The notes below the pieces were generated by a model. That model saw nothing but the letters and a program-made list of their open reading frames with translations. It ran no database searches and had not been told where the DNA came from. DNA of 64,000 nt, from NCBI GenBank assembly GCA_963678705.1, contig OY783212.1:1116001-1180000 (forward strand), in the 5' to 3' direction. A program made the position numbers and the translations under genes. Positions within the stretch are counted from its first letter, which is position 1. The number at the start of each line of letters is the position of its first letter. Source of the DNA: Panorpa germanica. Its lineage: Eukaryota > Arthropoda > Insecta > Mecoptera > Panorpidae. Below are positions 11,000-29,600 of the stretch, in pieces.

Positions 11000-11990
11000 A
11001 GGGGATCCGACACGTCCAGTGAATTTAAATTAGACGTAATGTTTTATTATCCTTGCTGCTTGGGAAAAGTACTTAGGGTAAAATGTAAGATAAATTGGAT
11101 CCTAGTAATTGAATATATAAAATAATATTGATTATAATATAATATTTATTACATTCATTTATCACAAGGTGTTCTTAAGTAAAACTTATCATTTATATAT
11201 TTGCTCACAGTGTGTAACTCTAGTCTATTTTTAAGTGATACTTATATCTACACACATCAATTCGCTAGCTTTCTTGTAACGGGTTTGAACGAACTATGAA
11301 TGTACATTAAATGCATTTCAAGTGACATATTCCCGTAGATATTAATAGCATCACTATTTACATTACTGTACTCGGATCAAAATATAAAAAATATATTCAA
11401 ATTTATATCATTAATAATAATTTTTAATTTAAATGCAATACGTAAACAAAGCAACAATTAAATTATAATCACAAAATAACATTTCATTTTAAACCGTAAA
11501 GTCATAAACTTAAAACATATAAACAAAACAAACTTAATTTCTTTATTTTAAATATATTTTTAAGTTGTAAATTATAAATTATAAATTACGAATTATGTAT
11601 TATAAATATTTGTGTATGTTTTTTTAAGTGCTAATAACTTTTAAAAGTTGATGCACAAATAAAATAAATATTAAAAAATTAAAAAAAAAACTCATACCTA
11701 CGATACCACACAATTCGTAATACGTAATAAATAATTTTAAAAGTAACACATTGCATCGAAAGATTATCACTAAATTAATAAGGACAATCAAATTGTATAT
11801 TATATGAAAGAAATCATTTAGAAGTTTTAAAAATAGCAAATCCAGAGAGAAAATGTAAACCTCATGTTTGCTTGTTTTTGTAAAAGTTTGTATTCGATAA
11901 AACAAGAGTAATTTGATAATTTAGTGACTCTTTAAATTTCTATTAATAGACTACTGTAAAATTTTGAGTAAACCGCGTCTTTTAGTTTGT
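11000..11990. other. No gene recognised; very AT-rich
   Basis: Simple AT-rich sequence with repeated AAATTATAAATT-like motifs at 11565-11600. The minus-strand frame at 11624-11905 is rich in Phe, Leu and Ile as expected from AT-rich noise. Confidence 0.4.
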
Positions 11991-11999
11991 GTTTGACAG

Positions 12000-12592
12000 C
12001 CATTGAAAGCAGCTATCCGCACGACGGATACCAGGATTTCGATTGAGTGTGTAGTCACCATGGCAAAAATTCATAAATTGGGCTACGAACTGCTACCCCA
12101 TCCAACTTACCCAGTAAACATTTTGAAGTCACTTTGACATCATATTGAAGATGCGTTATGATTTTTTTGTCATAAAAGAGTTCATTAATAGTTCAGTTTC
12201 TCACATTTTGTCATATAAAATGTCTACTTTATCGGCTACAGATGGCGAAATTACTCCACCTGTCGGAATACAAATGAAGATAAAGTTGATACGAACTATA
12301 ATTGAAGTGAAATAGTGATAGAAACGTCACTAAATAGGGCACTTCACCAAATTGTTTACTGGGTATTCTCCAGATTTGGCCCCCGCGACTATTTCTTGAT
12401 TTCAAACCTTAAGAAATGGCTGTGCTGTAAAAGATTTAGGTCTAATAAAGAAGTCGTCACTGAAATCACAGAAACAAACGCCTATTTTAGGAGCCTTGAG
12501 AAAACCTATTTTTTGGAAGGAATAAAAAAATTGGAAATGTGCTGGACTAAATGTATAGCGCTTAAAGAAAGAGTACTATTCTATGTGTGCTA
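12000..12592 (+). pseudogene. Mariner transposase C-terminal fragment, split by a MITE and frameshifted
   Basis: Codons before the insertion read MAKIHKLGYELLPHP (from 12060). After the insertion they read DYFLISNLKKWLCCKRF, then SLEKTYFLEGIKKLE and WTKCIALKE. These match the C-terminal end of mariner transposases, including the segment normally carrying the HPPYSPDLAPSD-type catalytic motif. The MITE lies exactly inside that motif. Removing it and one TA rejoins the codons for Tyr-Ser-Pro-Asp. There is also a one-base frameshift just after the motif. The N-terminal two thirds are absent. Confidence 0.88.
12110..12363 (+). mobile_element. MITE (CCCAGTAAACA family), copy 1, with TA duplication
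   Basis: Inverted ends CCCAGTAAACA(TTTTG) at 12110 and its complement ending at 12363, flanked by TA at 12108-12109 and 12364-12365. It is 254 bp with no coding capacity. Related copies lie at about 34508-34760 and 40973-41346. TA duplication and short TIRs suggest mobilisation by a Tc1/mariner-type transposase. Confidence 0.92.
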
Positions 12593-12595
12593 GAG

Positions 12596-13840
12596 TGCAG
12601 TCGAGTTTTTATAAGACCGCTTGTTCGTTTCTTGAATTAAATTTAAAAATATAATGACATTTTGGTAGATTTCAAGGTTTGGTTCTATATGGTTGATTTC
12701 AAGGACAATAGAGTTTATTTTAGTCATGTAACGAAGTTAAAGGAGGCTATGTTGATAATTAAAGCGCTTTTTGCCGAAAAAATATCTTTACTCAGTCACT
12801 CAGTTATCAAACTACTCTCGTACACAACTCTGTTGGCGAGTGTAGAGCGAGTGCTTCCACCCATCCATCTCCATCTCCATCTCTGTTCCAATTAATCATT
12901 TCAGTCCTCTCGACGTCGGTGCAATAATTTATATGAATAACTCACGATTTTAAGTATGCGGTCTAAATTATTATAGAGAATTTAATCAAGTGCATTTGTA
13001 TAATGAGCGTTCAGCAATCGTAACCTAGACAGTGGCGTAAATAGGGCTTTACAAGGAGAGTCAAACCCCCGATTTAAAAAATCAAATAGAAACTAATAAC
13101 TTTGAATATTGTGACTCTGGTGAAGGGAGAAGTAGATTTCTTCGCATAGGTGCTTAAGTATTTCTGCGACGCCACTGCATTGGCACCGGATTATCATAGT
13201 TCATCTCGTGGGGATTTGCTTCCTGTAGAAATTTTTATTAAAAATATTTTTCTTGACGTTGATTAAAACAAACAGCAAATGCGCTGCGTTAAGTCACGAT
13301 CCATACAATGGTGTGAGTCGAGTAATGGATTATGCAAACCCATCATTGTAATTGAGTAATTGAAAGGGGGTACCCCTCAGTCATATCTATAAGTTGTAAA
13401 TTATATTGTAAATGTTTATAAATGTATATATGCTTTTAAGTACTAATAACTTTTGAAAGTTGATGCACTCAAATAAATATTTTAAAAAAAAGACTATTAA
13501 AAAGATCAGTCCAGTGTGTGAGCACCCTTATTAGTATTTGTGCAAGAATCAGTTCCTTAAAATACTGCAGCAATATAAATTAGAAGACTGTTTTGTAATA
13601 TAAATAACATGTCATAAATACGAGTATCATGTTGTGAATATTATTAAAAAATATTTCATTAAATTTTTAATCCAACAGCATTCTTTAGACAGACTTTAGA
13701 TATAAATACATCAGGAAGATAATTAAATAAAACCTGTCGGGAGCCTCCGCTCTCCCCACAAGTCCTCTTACTTAAACCTACGCCATTTAAAAGTATGTCA
13801 GATTTAATAAAAAATATAAACGAATGTTCATGTTGATTTC
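12596..13840. other. No gene recognised; intron or intergenic DNA with repeat debris
   Basis: A frame at 12662-12895 has no recognisable product. A patch at 13020-13190 starts GTGGCGTAAATAGGG and ends GACGCCACTGCA, whose ends are roughly inverted copies; this suggests a degraded short transposon. It probably lies in an intron of the guanylate cyclase gene. Confidence 0.35.
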
Positions 13841-13843
13841 CAG

Positions 13844-19679
<5,836 letters not shown>

Positions 19680-20340
19680 TGGAATAATCATTTATTCTTG
19701 TTTTACTATTGGGATAAGCGCATATTTCGTGAATTCCACGAATATATTGATTGTGCGGTATTGCAAAAGATGGCTCTTCAAGTGGTGTTAGAAACGCTTG
19801 AGAAAAGAGGCTCATTACTTCTGACAGAGCTTCGCCTATTTCTTGGATGATTTGACTTTGATCTCTAACTATATCCGGCTCTGTATGTGTGAATGTATCT
19901 CTTCCTAACTTCAGGCATTATCTAGCGGAAGTATGAGTACAACGGAAATGTGGATGTTTCTTTATTGAGACTCTGATTCTTCAGAGAAAAAATTTAAATA
20001 TATTTCAAAAGAAAAACGCTTCAAATAATTGAAAGAAAATTCAAATGTAATAACTTAGAACAAAAACGGTTTCTTATGTATTATTTACAGGATCGGTTGT
20101 AAAAAAATATTTGAAGGTTATGTTATAAATTCACAACTTACGTTCATTTAAAAGATAATGATTTCATTTTGAGTCTCATTTTAAAATCAAAAATATATTA
20201 ATCTAAGTAAATACATTATGTAACGTAAAAATATTTTCTTATTATATATTATATATTATCACAAATGTCTAGAACACAAAATATATAAAATAGATATAAT
20301 TGTTGAATTAACAATAAATTAAATATATACAAATCAATCC
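19680..20340 (+). other. Probable Gyc76C 3' UTR
   Basis: AT-rich sequence directly after the TAA stop. AATAAA occurs near 20322, a candidate polyadenylation signal. The true end is not determinable from sequence. Confidence 0.4.
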
Positions 20341-22690
20341 AACGTAGACAATCGTACCACCTGTAAACAAAAAAATTAATGTTGAATGTTGTTTACTCGA
20401 ATATATATAAATGTTCTTATGAAATATCACCAAATTTATTAGATTGTCTTATGGTAATCATTATACTTTCAAAAAACTAAAGAAGAATTAATTTTCCGGG
20501 CTAAGAGCACGTCGACAGCCACCAGACGTAAGTACCTGGGGCCTTATCCCTGACTTTTGCTTTTTTTAAAAATCAAATTGAGTATGGAGAAAAGAAGAGG
20601 AGGTTCCCAACACATTACGAGTGAGCAAAAGTCAGAACAATGGTCTCTTGGACATGCTTAAGTGGAGTTATTTTTTAAATCTCTTTTTAATGTTGAAATT
20701 TTCGAAAACTAGGGCTTTAAGTTTTACAAACTGTTTTTGATATTTGTATTATCTAGAGCAGAAGAGCGCAAACTTTGGAGAAGTAAGATGTGCTAAGAGG
20801 AAGTAATTACAATATAACACATTTAGAGGTCATTTGTTCAAGTTAACTCAAATATCCAATTATTTTTCAAATATTGCCAATCTTATCCATTTAATCATTA
20901 AAGGGATTCATTTTCCATACTCTTCTCTTTTAATGAATTGCCATCTCTGTTATACAACAGAGTAAAAGAGATAAATGACACGTTCAAACGTCAAATAAGA
21001 CTTACACCTGTTATTTCTTGTTTATTTCGTAAATATGTTGAATGCTATTAAATTTGGTGATATGATTAGCAACCTGTTATTTTTGGTGTTTGTAAACAAG
21101 TGTATTTGGTATTTTCTAACTTCATATTATTAGATTTGTACCTTATCAAACTGTTGACTGTTACAAATAAATAAAAATTATATTAAACCCTTAGTAAATG
21201 TAAATGTAAAACTCTTTACACTGAACTGGCTAGTCCTAGAACTCGTAATATGGTAAACTGATTAATTGTAACTCGTAACTCCATAGGCATAAACCTAACA
21301 ATGTGTACTTGTACTGTCATGGATTCTCATGTATTTCAAATACAAATAGCAATAAACGAACAGAAGTGTGAATTCTGTAAATGTGTTCATTGTTGTCATT
21401 ATTTTTACCTTAATTCTCTACGAATTGTTACACAACTTTTATCTGTCTGTAGATTACAGTTAAGGGTTGTATTTTATATTTCTTAAATATGAGGGTAAGA
21501 TTTCAATTTCTTTTTTTATTCATTTATATTAATGTACAACATATTAAGTTTATAAATGCCGAGGTAACGCTGTCTAGTTTTTTTTTTAACGTATGTTAAA
21601 ACAAAGGTTCTAATTTTCTTTTTGAAAAATCAGTATTTTGACTTCTATATGTGCTGTAGAAAACTGAAAAATCAATTTAAAAAAAACTCGACAGGACTAC
21701 CTGCAAAAACTTATTAACTAATGAAATCATTTTGGTTATGACGGACACCGCAATGAAACTTTTTTTGTGACATCTGCGAAGATTCGCTGTCAATGGCTCA
21801 TTTTTTTATATTTATTTATGAAAGTTTCACAAAGTATTCTATAAATGTTATTTTATCGTGTAGTAATTATAGAAATAATTATATATTAAGTGTGTCGTCA
21901 AAAACATTATCGAATATATGCTTCTTTTGTATCGATTTGACCTTACTCCCCTTAAATAAAACTATTTATAAAAATATATTCACTAACCGGTGTATCACGT
22001 CTCCAGACTATGACGGTTTATGAGATTCTCCTTGTATTCTCACTACTTTATATTTCTAAATCCATATATAATCTCGTTAAACTAACAATCAATAGGTGGC
22101 AGCAGTAGTTGATAATATGAACTCTACTACTCCATACAGAAGCATTATTTAAATAAGAAAGAAGTGGTTACATTTGCATATCTATATTGTCTATACATAT
22201 ATTCTTCTATATTGCTTCTACTCTTGCACTACACAATGTATATGACTAGCGGCATATACATTAATAAGTGCAAAACTGCAAACCCCTATCCGAATAAAAT
22301 ACCTCCCCGTTTTGAAAGATCTGCATCATTACTCTATGCAGGGCAGCCTAGATGTTACATGACAGACGTGCAATCATACTTACAAATCTTAAACCTTAAA
22401 TGAAATTAAATATCTAGTTATAGTATATAATAAAAATAGTAAAATAAAATACAAACTTGTGATATTTTATTTATTTTCTATAATACAATCTTCTCATGCA
22501 TCAAGCAATTATTCAATTAATTACCAATTACATTTATTGAAAATTAAACTGCACTGTTTGCGAGAAATTTCATTTTAAATAAGATAGTGTTATCGATAAC
22601 ATTTTATTATTCATACTTCCTTCAATTTCATTTGGAGAATAAGAAATTCCGACAAAAAGGTAAAAGACTTACTTAGAGAATCCATCTTTG
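20341..22690. other. Intergenic DNA between two convergent genes, with repeat fragments
   Basis: Holds a fragment at 21885-21955 shared with 2990-3080, and a CCATCTCTGTTATACA-like fragment at 20935-20975 related to the 7.7/41.7-kb repeat family. No exon is recognised. Frames at 21301-21486, 21793-22023 and 22164-22403 have no recognisable product. Confidence 0.45.
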
Positions 22691-22696
22691 CTTATT

Positions 22697-25470
22697 TTAA
22701 ATAGTACAAACAATATTTTCAATGCTCACTTCGCCAATAATGGGTTTAAACAACAAATTTTGAATATGTTTTCCATTTATACCGCAGAGGCATCGCAGCG
22801 CTACTAGTAGTTTTCCATATCGCAATGGTTTATTGGGATATGACGTCATCTCATAATGCACGAGTGTTAAAAGTGTCCTTTCGGTTATTATTTCGGCCAA
22901 TTTGGAATCTTCTCGGGTTGTTGTATACTCTGGAATCAATTCAATAATTAATTTACATCCTTAGGACTTTCAATTATATTTAAATAATCAATTAACCTTT
23001 TCTAAATAAAATTAATGTTTCCATAAATGCTATTTCCACCGGATCTGCTTCTAGATTTTGACATATCTCGACGGCCTGCTTTAGAAGTATAAGGTTAGGC
23101 TTCTGCGAAGTTGCATCCGTTCTGAAATGATATTAATAAACAATTAGTAACCTATAATAACAATATAATATCTAAGAGTGTCTAAGTAGTTCTCGTATTT
23201 ATACCTTAACAAGAACGACGATACGTCAAAATGCCAGTAAGATATCCGAAGAATAAATAGTTCATTCCAAACGTATTTCAAAATGGCGTCTTGTTGAATT
23301 TTACTAAATTGTGCAAAATGTTCATTGACTCGAGCCTGCTTGATGCTCGTCAGGAGAATCTGAGCACATACCTCATGATAATATTCTCCTATAACAAAAT
23401 TAAATGTTATAATATTCCTACATTTAAATATTGTGTCTTAAAGAAGAAGGTAAAAAAAGCGCGAAATTTAAACCTGTGTAGTTGATAAAACGACCGTTAA
23501 ATGTCATCAAGTGTCTGTGCTGATTATTTACCAGCGCTGCTGTAGATTTGCATGGGGAATACGATCTGTTATTTGATTTGTTTTTGCGCGGCCCTCGTTC
23601 TTCTTGTACAGCTGTAATTACAGAAATCGAAATGTTTATTTTGCAATTTAACTTAAGTAATTATTTTGTTATCACTAAACACATCCTATCTGACAGACAG
23701 AATCTTCCGTGTTAAGTGTGGCAATGAATATTCAGACTTGAAGAACATCTGTGCACAAGTTCTGCAAGGTAGTGTGCTTGGCCCAATACTGTACTTGCCC
23801 TATACAAGAGATACCTTTGTGGTTGATGTGGATGATCATGGCCGTTGGGAACACTATCAATGAAGCCACAATAAAACTTCAAAAAACAATGGACAAGGTC
23901 AGCTCTTAGACAAAAGTGTGGCGAATTAAACTCAATGAGTCTAAGTCAATACATGTCAATTTCACAAACCAAAAGAAGACTAAACATCTGCTCACACTCA
24001 TAAACGCAAACACAATTTCTCATGCGAATGAAGCAAAATATCTAGGAATGACATTAGATGCTAAGCTGGAAAACGCATGTAAAAAAGAAAAAAGAAGAAC
24101 TTAACATAAAATACAGGAATGTATTGACTAATTGGGCGACGCTCTGAACTAAACATTGAAAACAAGCTGCTTATATATAAACAAGTGCTAAAGCCAGTGT
24201 GGACGTATTGAGTGCAACTCTGGGGTTGCACCTAGAAATCGAACATTAAGGAAATCCAAACGTTCCAAAATAAATTTATGTGAGGAATAGTTAATGCACC
24301 GTGGTATATCCGCAATGACGACATACATAGAGACCTGAAGATTACTACAGTCGGAGAAGAAATCAAAACTATAGCAGCAAAGCACGAGTTGAGACTTCGT
24401 AACCACGAAAATGTTAGTTGGTGGCGCAAATGTTGCTTGATAGTAATGATGTTCAAAGACTTCGCAGGACTAAATCCTCGGACCTAGTAATCTAGTCAAG
24501 TAGAATTTTTCATTTGGGCAATCTCTACCACACCGTGTAATTATAGAAATGTAAGCCACTATATAAGTATATCTATACATAGTTATAGTACGAGATTATA
24601 GAAAAGAAAGTAAACACATAAATAACTTAGTCGTATATTGAATATACTTCTGCTAAATGCTACTTTTGTTTTGACTGAATACGTAATGTTACTTCGAATA
24701 TTGAGCTTTAAAACCATTAAAGTTCTATGGGATATTTACATTCGACATATAAGATCTTATATTCTAGAAGATTTAATTTAAGTTATTCGTGTTGCTTGTA
24801 ATTCAGGCGGAATGAGATATTATACAAATTTGTCTTACCTGCTACGTTCATCTTGGTTGCCAAACAGCGTTGCAACCTGCAATAAGGACACCAATTTCTT
24901 CTAGCTTTATCAATGACACAGTTGCCCTTTCCAGCTGAAAATACAGGAACAATAAAATAGAAACTTAAAAACATCGTAGTATATCAGTGGTGTTCGGCAT
25001 GAGGTCTCTGAACTGTGAAGTATGAAATTTAGGATATCCCCAAACGGAATTATGCCGTCGCGTAAAGGATAGAACATTTATAATGATATAATCAATAGAT
25101 TGTGTTTTTTATCTCTATAAAATGTATGAATATAGCGGGAACTTATAACTATACAAGAAAAACTTTTTTTTTGATAATTTTAAGCGTGGAATGCTCATAT
25201 AGTTTTTTACGTTGGGCACCTACAGATCCACATACACCATTGAACAACCTAAAACATTCCAACACTACTATTAAAATAGAGATAATAAAATATTCCAATA
25301 AATTACCTATACAAGCATAAAGAGCTCCTTTTCTAACGCTTCGTTTAAAGAAACAGGAACATCCGTCGCAGCAGAGGGCGCCATAATGTTTTCCGGAAGC
25401 TCGGTCACCACAAACGCCACATAGGGTTGCTACAATTCGGCTGGCTTTTGAAACAAATTGTTTATTGCAG
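22697..25470 (-). CDS. Nuclear receptor, NR2E group, Hr83-like (DNA-binding domain to stop)
   Basis: A minus-strand ligand-type transcription factor built from six exons: 25470-25307, 24934-24839, 23611-23532 (donor uncertain), 23388-23205, 23121-22997 and 22929-22697. Exon 1 gives [20 protein letters not shown] and the P-box CDGCS in [15 protein letters not shown]. Exon 2 gives the second finger ([19 protein letters not shown]). Exon 3 continues [11 protein letters not shown], the usual C-terminal extension. Exons 4-6 are the ligand-binding domain: [54 protein letters not shown] and LLFKPIIGE. The P-box and the finger 2 sequence fit NR2E receptors, closest in memory to Hr83. The protein ends about eight residues after IIGEVS with no clear AF-2 acidic motif. 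The start codon exon lies above 25470 and was not identified. The exon 3 donor at 23531 leaves phase 0, whereas exon 4 needs phase 1; a donor near 23465-23490 would fit. Confidence 0.9.
23655..24490 (+). pseudogene. Jockey-type non-LTR retrotransposon reverse transcriptase fragment
   Basis: Plus-strand pieces read [49 protein letters not shown] and [13 protein letters not shown] in changing frames, then a thumb-like stretch with QTFQNKF and [10 protein letters not shown]-type codons. These are the palm-to-thumb region of Jockey-clade ORF2 proteins. The catalytic (Y/F)ADD segment is disrupted and frameshifts are frequent, so it is dead. It lies in reverse orientation inside the nuclear receptor intron between exons 2 and 3. 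Confidence 0.88.
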
Positions 25471-25703
25471 CTAATTAATCAATTAATTAATTTTAAATTA
25501 ACAAATATGTTGTCTTCGTTTTGCAATTTCTTCGATCTAAGCCACAAAATTTAGACAAAAGTCATTTTGCAATACAACACAAAAGTAACGCGCTTTATCA
25601 GTAAGTTAGAAAAGTATTTAAGACAAGGGAATAACTTTCTTTTTAATGAAAAGCGAAATAACTTTTTTGATTGTGTACTTTTAAAATCAATAGCATATAG
25701 CCC

Positions 25704-26047
25704 GGTCAAGATAGACATTTGAAATAACAAAAATTGCTGGAGAGTCAAATATTGGTGGAGAGCTGGGGTTTCTTAGGGAAAAAATCATAAGGACCATTTT
25801 TGTAGAGAATTTTAAGATCTACAACTTTGGTTTGAGGTTTTTTTTTGATAAAACTTACCGTTTTCGAGAAAAATCCAAAAAAACCTAAAATTTTTACCTT
25901 TGACTCCGAATAACTTTTGAAGCACACATAGAATCGATGAGATTTTTAAAACTTTATTTGAAATGGTAAACCCCAGCTCTCCACCAATAATTGGCTCTCC
26001 GGGAATTTTTGTTATTTGACCACTATTTTTATGTTTAAATTGACCGG
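25704..26047. mobile_element. Fold-back MITE with long TIRs
   Basis: Left arm 25704-25772 and right arm about 25970-26047 are inverted copies. Shared blocks are CCGGTCAA, AATAACAAAAATT, GGAGAG-CAA and TATTGGTGGAGAGCTGGGGT. The core (AAAAACTTACCGTTTTCGAGAAA region) is non-coding. No clear target duplication was found, so the superfamily is unknown. Confidence 0.8.
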
Positions 26048-26623
26048 ATTAATATTAGGTGAAATTTTTATTTCGCTGTTATGACAATTTAACAAAAATC
26101 CACCAAAATTCACTATATGTAATTACACAAAATACTCTATTAGCATAAAATTATAACTTTCTTTAAATTAATTTGACCTACCCATTTTATTTTACAGTTG
26201 CAGAAAATGCATTTTTCAAATCACAACACTGAATCATGTCACTAATGATTGACCAAAGGCAGTCACCGATAAAATGACGGAAAATAGAAATTGAAATACA
26301 ATAAATAGTTTGAACACCTGATGAATAAGACATCAGTGTTGAAGACACCCCTGTAGGTAAATCAGAGCCATCCCACCCCTACATCCCTACACTCCTACAC
26401 CCCAACCTACGTCCCCTAACACGGTCACGCTGTAACCGCGGAGCAAAGAACAAAGGTCAGTTTGTAAACCAAGCGGTCGCTTTTCAAAACTTTCAAATAA
26501 TTTAGTAAAATATATACAAGTATATGCCACAGTAATGTGGAGTAACTAGGAAACCTCTAAACACGAAACGTAATTCATACGTACCTAATTTTATGTTTTG
26601 TCATTTACCGAAGTTTAATTTAA
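26048..26623. other. No gene recognised
   Basis: AT-rich with a short C-rich patch (26370-26420). It could contain the 5' end of the nuclear receptor gene, but no start exon is convincing. Confidence 0.35.
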
Positions 26624-29600
26624 TCCTATATTATAATGTCCGAGGTGTATGTTTGTTTTCTTATATGTTTATATGTTTACGCGATTCGTATGGTAGCTCG
26701 AAAACGGCTCCATGGAAGTTTTTAAAAATTTCCTATTTCGTAGAGAAAAAAATTCTAAGACTTTTGGCGTCCCCGAATTTTCCCCTGAATTTCCTGGAAA
26801 CCCGTAATTTTGGAAAAACTGGAAAAAAAGTGATCCCTTTTTTGCTGTATTACTTTCAAGTCGTAAAAGATAGAAAGTTGAAATTTTGCATGTGTATTAA
26901 GCTATTTAATGCTGACATTTCTCAAAAATTAGAATTTCAAAAATAGAAAAAGGGGGGGTTGAAGAAATTCGGGGGCCCGGTAGGGAACTTTGGAGAAAGT
27001 TCATATTCTGGATTGTAGAATAATTAAGTATATTATTAATAAAAAAAAATTCAAAATTTCAAAATTTTATTTGGGGGCACGGGGGCAGTATTTTCCGAGA
27101 GTAAAAATTGTGCTAGAAAGTTGAAATTTTGTATATAGGCTAACCTTGGTAACTTATTTACGAATCGAAAAAAAAAATCCCAAATTTTGAAAAAAAGTTG
27201 GTCAAATAACGCATAAATTGAAAATATTTTTTATTTTGATAAAAAAATAATATTTTTTTAGTCAACTTATATGTGTGTATATGTGCGCGAGTTTATTTAT
27301 TATTTCAATTTAAAAATAGAACAGTTAAATATGAAATTTAATTACAAATTATTTTATTGGATTCAAATGATACACGCCAAAAAGACGTCGCATTGCGAAG
27401 GGGGTAAACTCAAGTATATTATAAAGTCCCAAGTATCATATATTATAATGTCCCAGGTGTTTTAATCTATTCTTATATTCTTATATGTTTATATTCTTAT
27501 ATGTTTATATGTTTGGTACTGAATTTTGTATGGCAGCGCGAAAACGGCTCCGGCGATCTTTTTAAAAATTTCCTATTTCGTAGAGAAAAAAATTCTAAGA
27601 TTTTTGGCGTCCCCGGATTTTTCCCTGAATTTCCTGGAAACCCGTAATTTTGGAAAAACTGGAAAAAAAGTGATCCCTTTTTTGCTGTATTACTTTTAAG
27701 TCGTAAAAGATAGAAAGTTGAAATTTTGCATGTGTATTAAGCTATTTAATGCTGACATTTCTCAAAAATTAGAAACTCAAAAATTGAAAAAGGGGGGGTT
27801 GAAGAAATTCGGGGGCCCGGTAAGGAACTTTGGAAAAAGTTCATATTCTGGATTCTAGAATAATTAAGTAAATTATTATTAAAAAAAAATTCAAAATTTC
27901 AAAATTTTATTGGGGGGCACGGGGGCAGTATTTGCCGAGAGTAAAAATTGTGCTAGAAAGTTGAAATTTTGTATATAGGCTAACCTTGGTAACTTATTTA
28001 CGAATCGAAAAAAAAAATCCCAAATTTTGAAAAAAAGTTGGTCAAATAACGCATAAATTGAAAATATTTTTTATTTTGATAAAAAAATAATATTTTTTTA
28101 GTCAATTTATATGTGTGTATATGTGCGCGAGTTTATTTATTATTTCAATTTAAAAATAGAACAGTTAAATATGAAATTTAATTACGAATTATTTTATTGA
28201 ATTCAAATGATACACGCCAAAAAGACGTCGCATTGCGACGGGGGTAAACTCAAGTATATTATAATGTCCCAAGTGTATATTTATATTCTTATCATCATAT
28301 ATTATAATGTCCCAGGTGTATATTTATATGTTTATATGTTTATATGTTTATATGTTTATATGTTTATATGTTTGTTTGTTGCTGAAATTCGTATGGTAGA
28401 ATGAAAACGGCTCCGTCAATGTTTTTGAAAGTTTGCTATTTCGTAGAGAAAAAAATTCTAAGACTTTTGGCGTCCCCGGATTTTTCCCTGAATTTCCTGG
28501 AAACCCGTAATTTTGGAAAAACTGGAAAATTTGAAAAAATACTTTTGCAAATATCTGACGAACTAGAAAAGATGAAAAACTGAAATTTAGTATGTGTATT
28601 GAGATCATAATTGTGCACATTTGCCGATAGTTGGAAATTTGAAATTTGAGTTCAGTAGCAGCGCAAATTTCCGGGGGCAATGTTAGAATAGAGTTAGGAT
28701 GTTCAAATTTAATATGTAGGCTCGCTGTAGACAGTAATTAATGAAAAAAAATTAACAGCCCTAAATTTCCAGTGGCGGCGGGAGTTGAGACAGTAAAAGC
28801 TGGAAATATTGAAAAAGTAGTATTTAAACTTAGGGTATGTATTAAAACACTAATTGCGCATGTTTGCCAATAATTGGATTACCAAAATTTTAATTCAGTA
28901 GCGGCGTGATTTTTTGGGGGCAATGTCGCAATAGAGCTAGAACGTTGAAATTTGGAACATAGGCCCTATATAGATAGTAATTAAAGGAAAATTAAACAAA
29001 ATTGCAAATTTCCAGTGGCGGCGGGCGCTGGGGGCCAAAAACCAGAAATATAAAATATATAGAGATGAAAGGCTATAGTTTAGAATATATGTTCTTAGAT
29101 ACAAACAAAATAGATCCCCGTGCTAAAATTTGACAAACTCGTTCAGTAGCGGAGGTTTGTGGGAGGTACTAATGCTAAAATATAAATAAAAACCTGAAAT
29201 TTAGTATGCAGATATCTGCATCTGCGTCAATATCATACACGCCAAAAAGACGGGGGTAAACTCTGGGCTTTAAAAGAGACTTTAAAGACTTTAAAGAGAA
29301 AAAATTCTAAAACTTTTGGCGTCTCTGTATTTTTCTATGAATTTCCTGGAAACCCGTAATTTTGGAAAAACTGGAAAAAAAGTGAGCCCTTTTTTGCTGT
29401 ATTCCAAATTCAAGCCACACACAAAAAACAAACGTCGCTTGCGACGGGGGTAAAAGCTAGTATATATTATAATGTCCCAGGTGTTTGAATCTATTCTTAT
29501 ATTCTTATGATCTTATATGTTTGGTACTGAATTTTGTATGGCAGCGCGGAAACGGCTCCGGCGATCTTTTTAAAAATTTCCTATTTCGTAGAGAAAAAAA

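Noticed and set aside
11624-11905. 93-codon minus-strand frame rich in Phe/Leu/Ile (membrane-like)
   Set aside because: The composition is what AT-rich noise gives. No splice context or family pattern.
20490-20530. Strong donor-like GTAAGTACC after a GC-richer patch
   Set aside because: No open frame or acceptor could be paired with it, and it lies beyond the Gyc76C stop.
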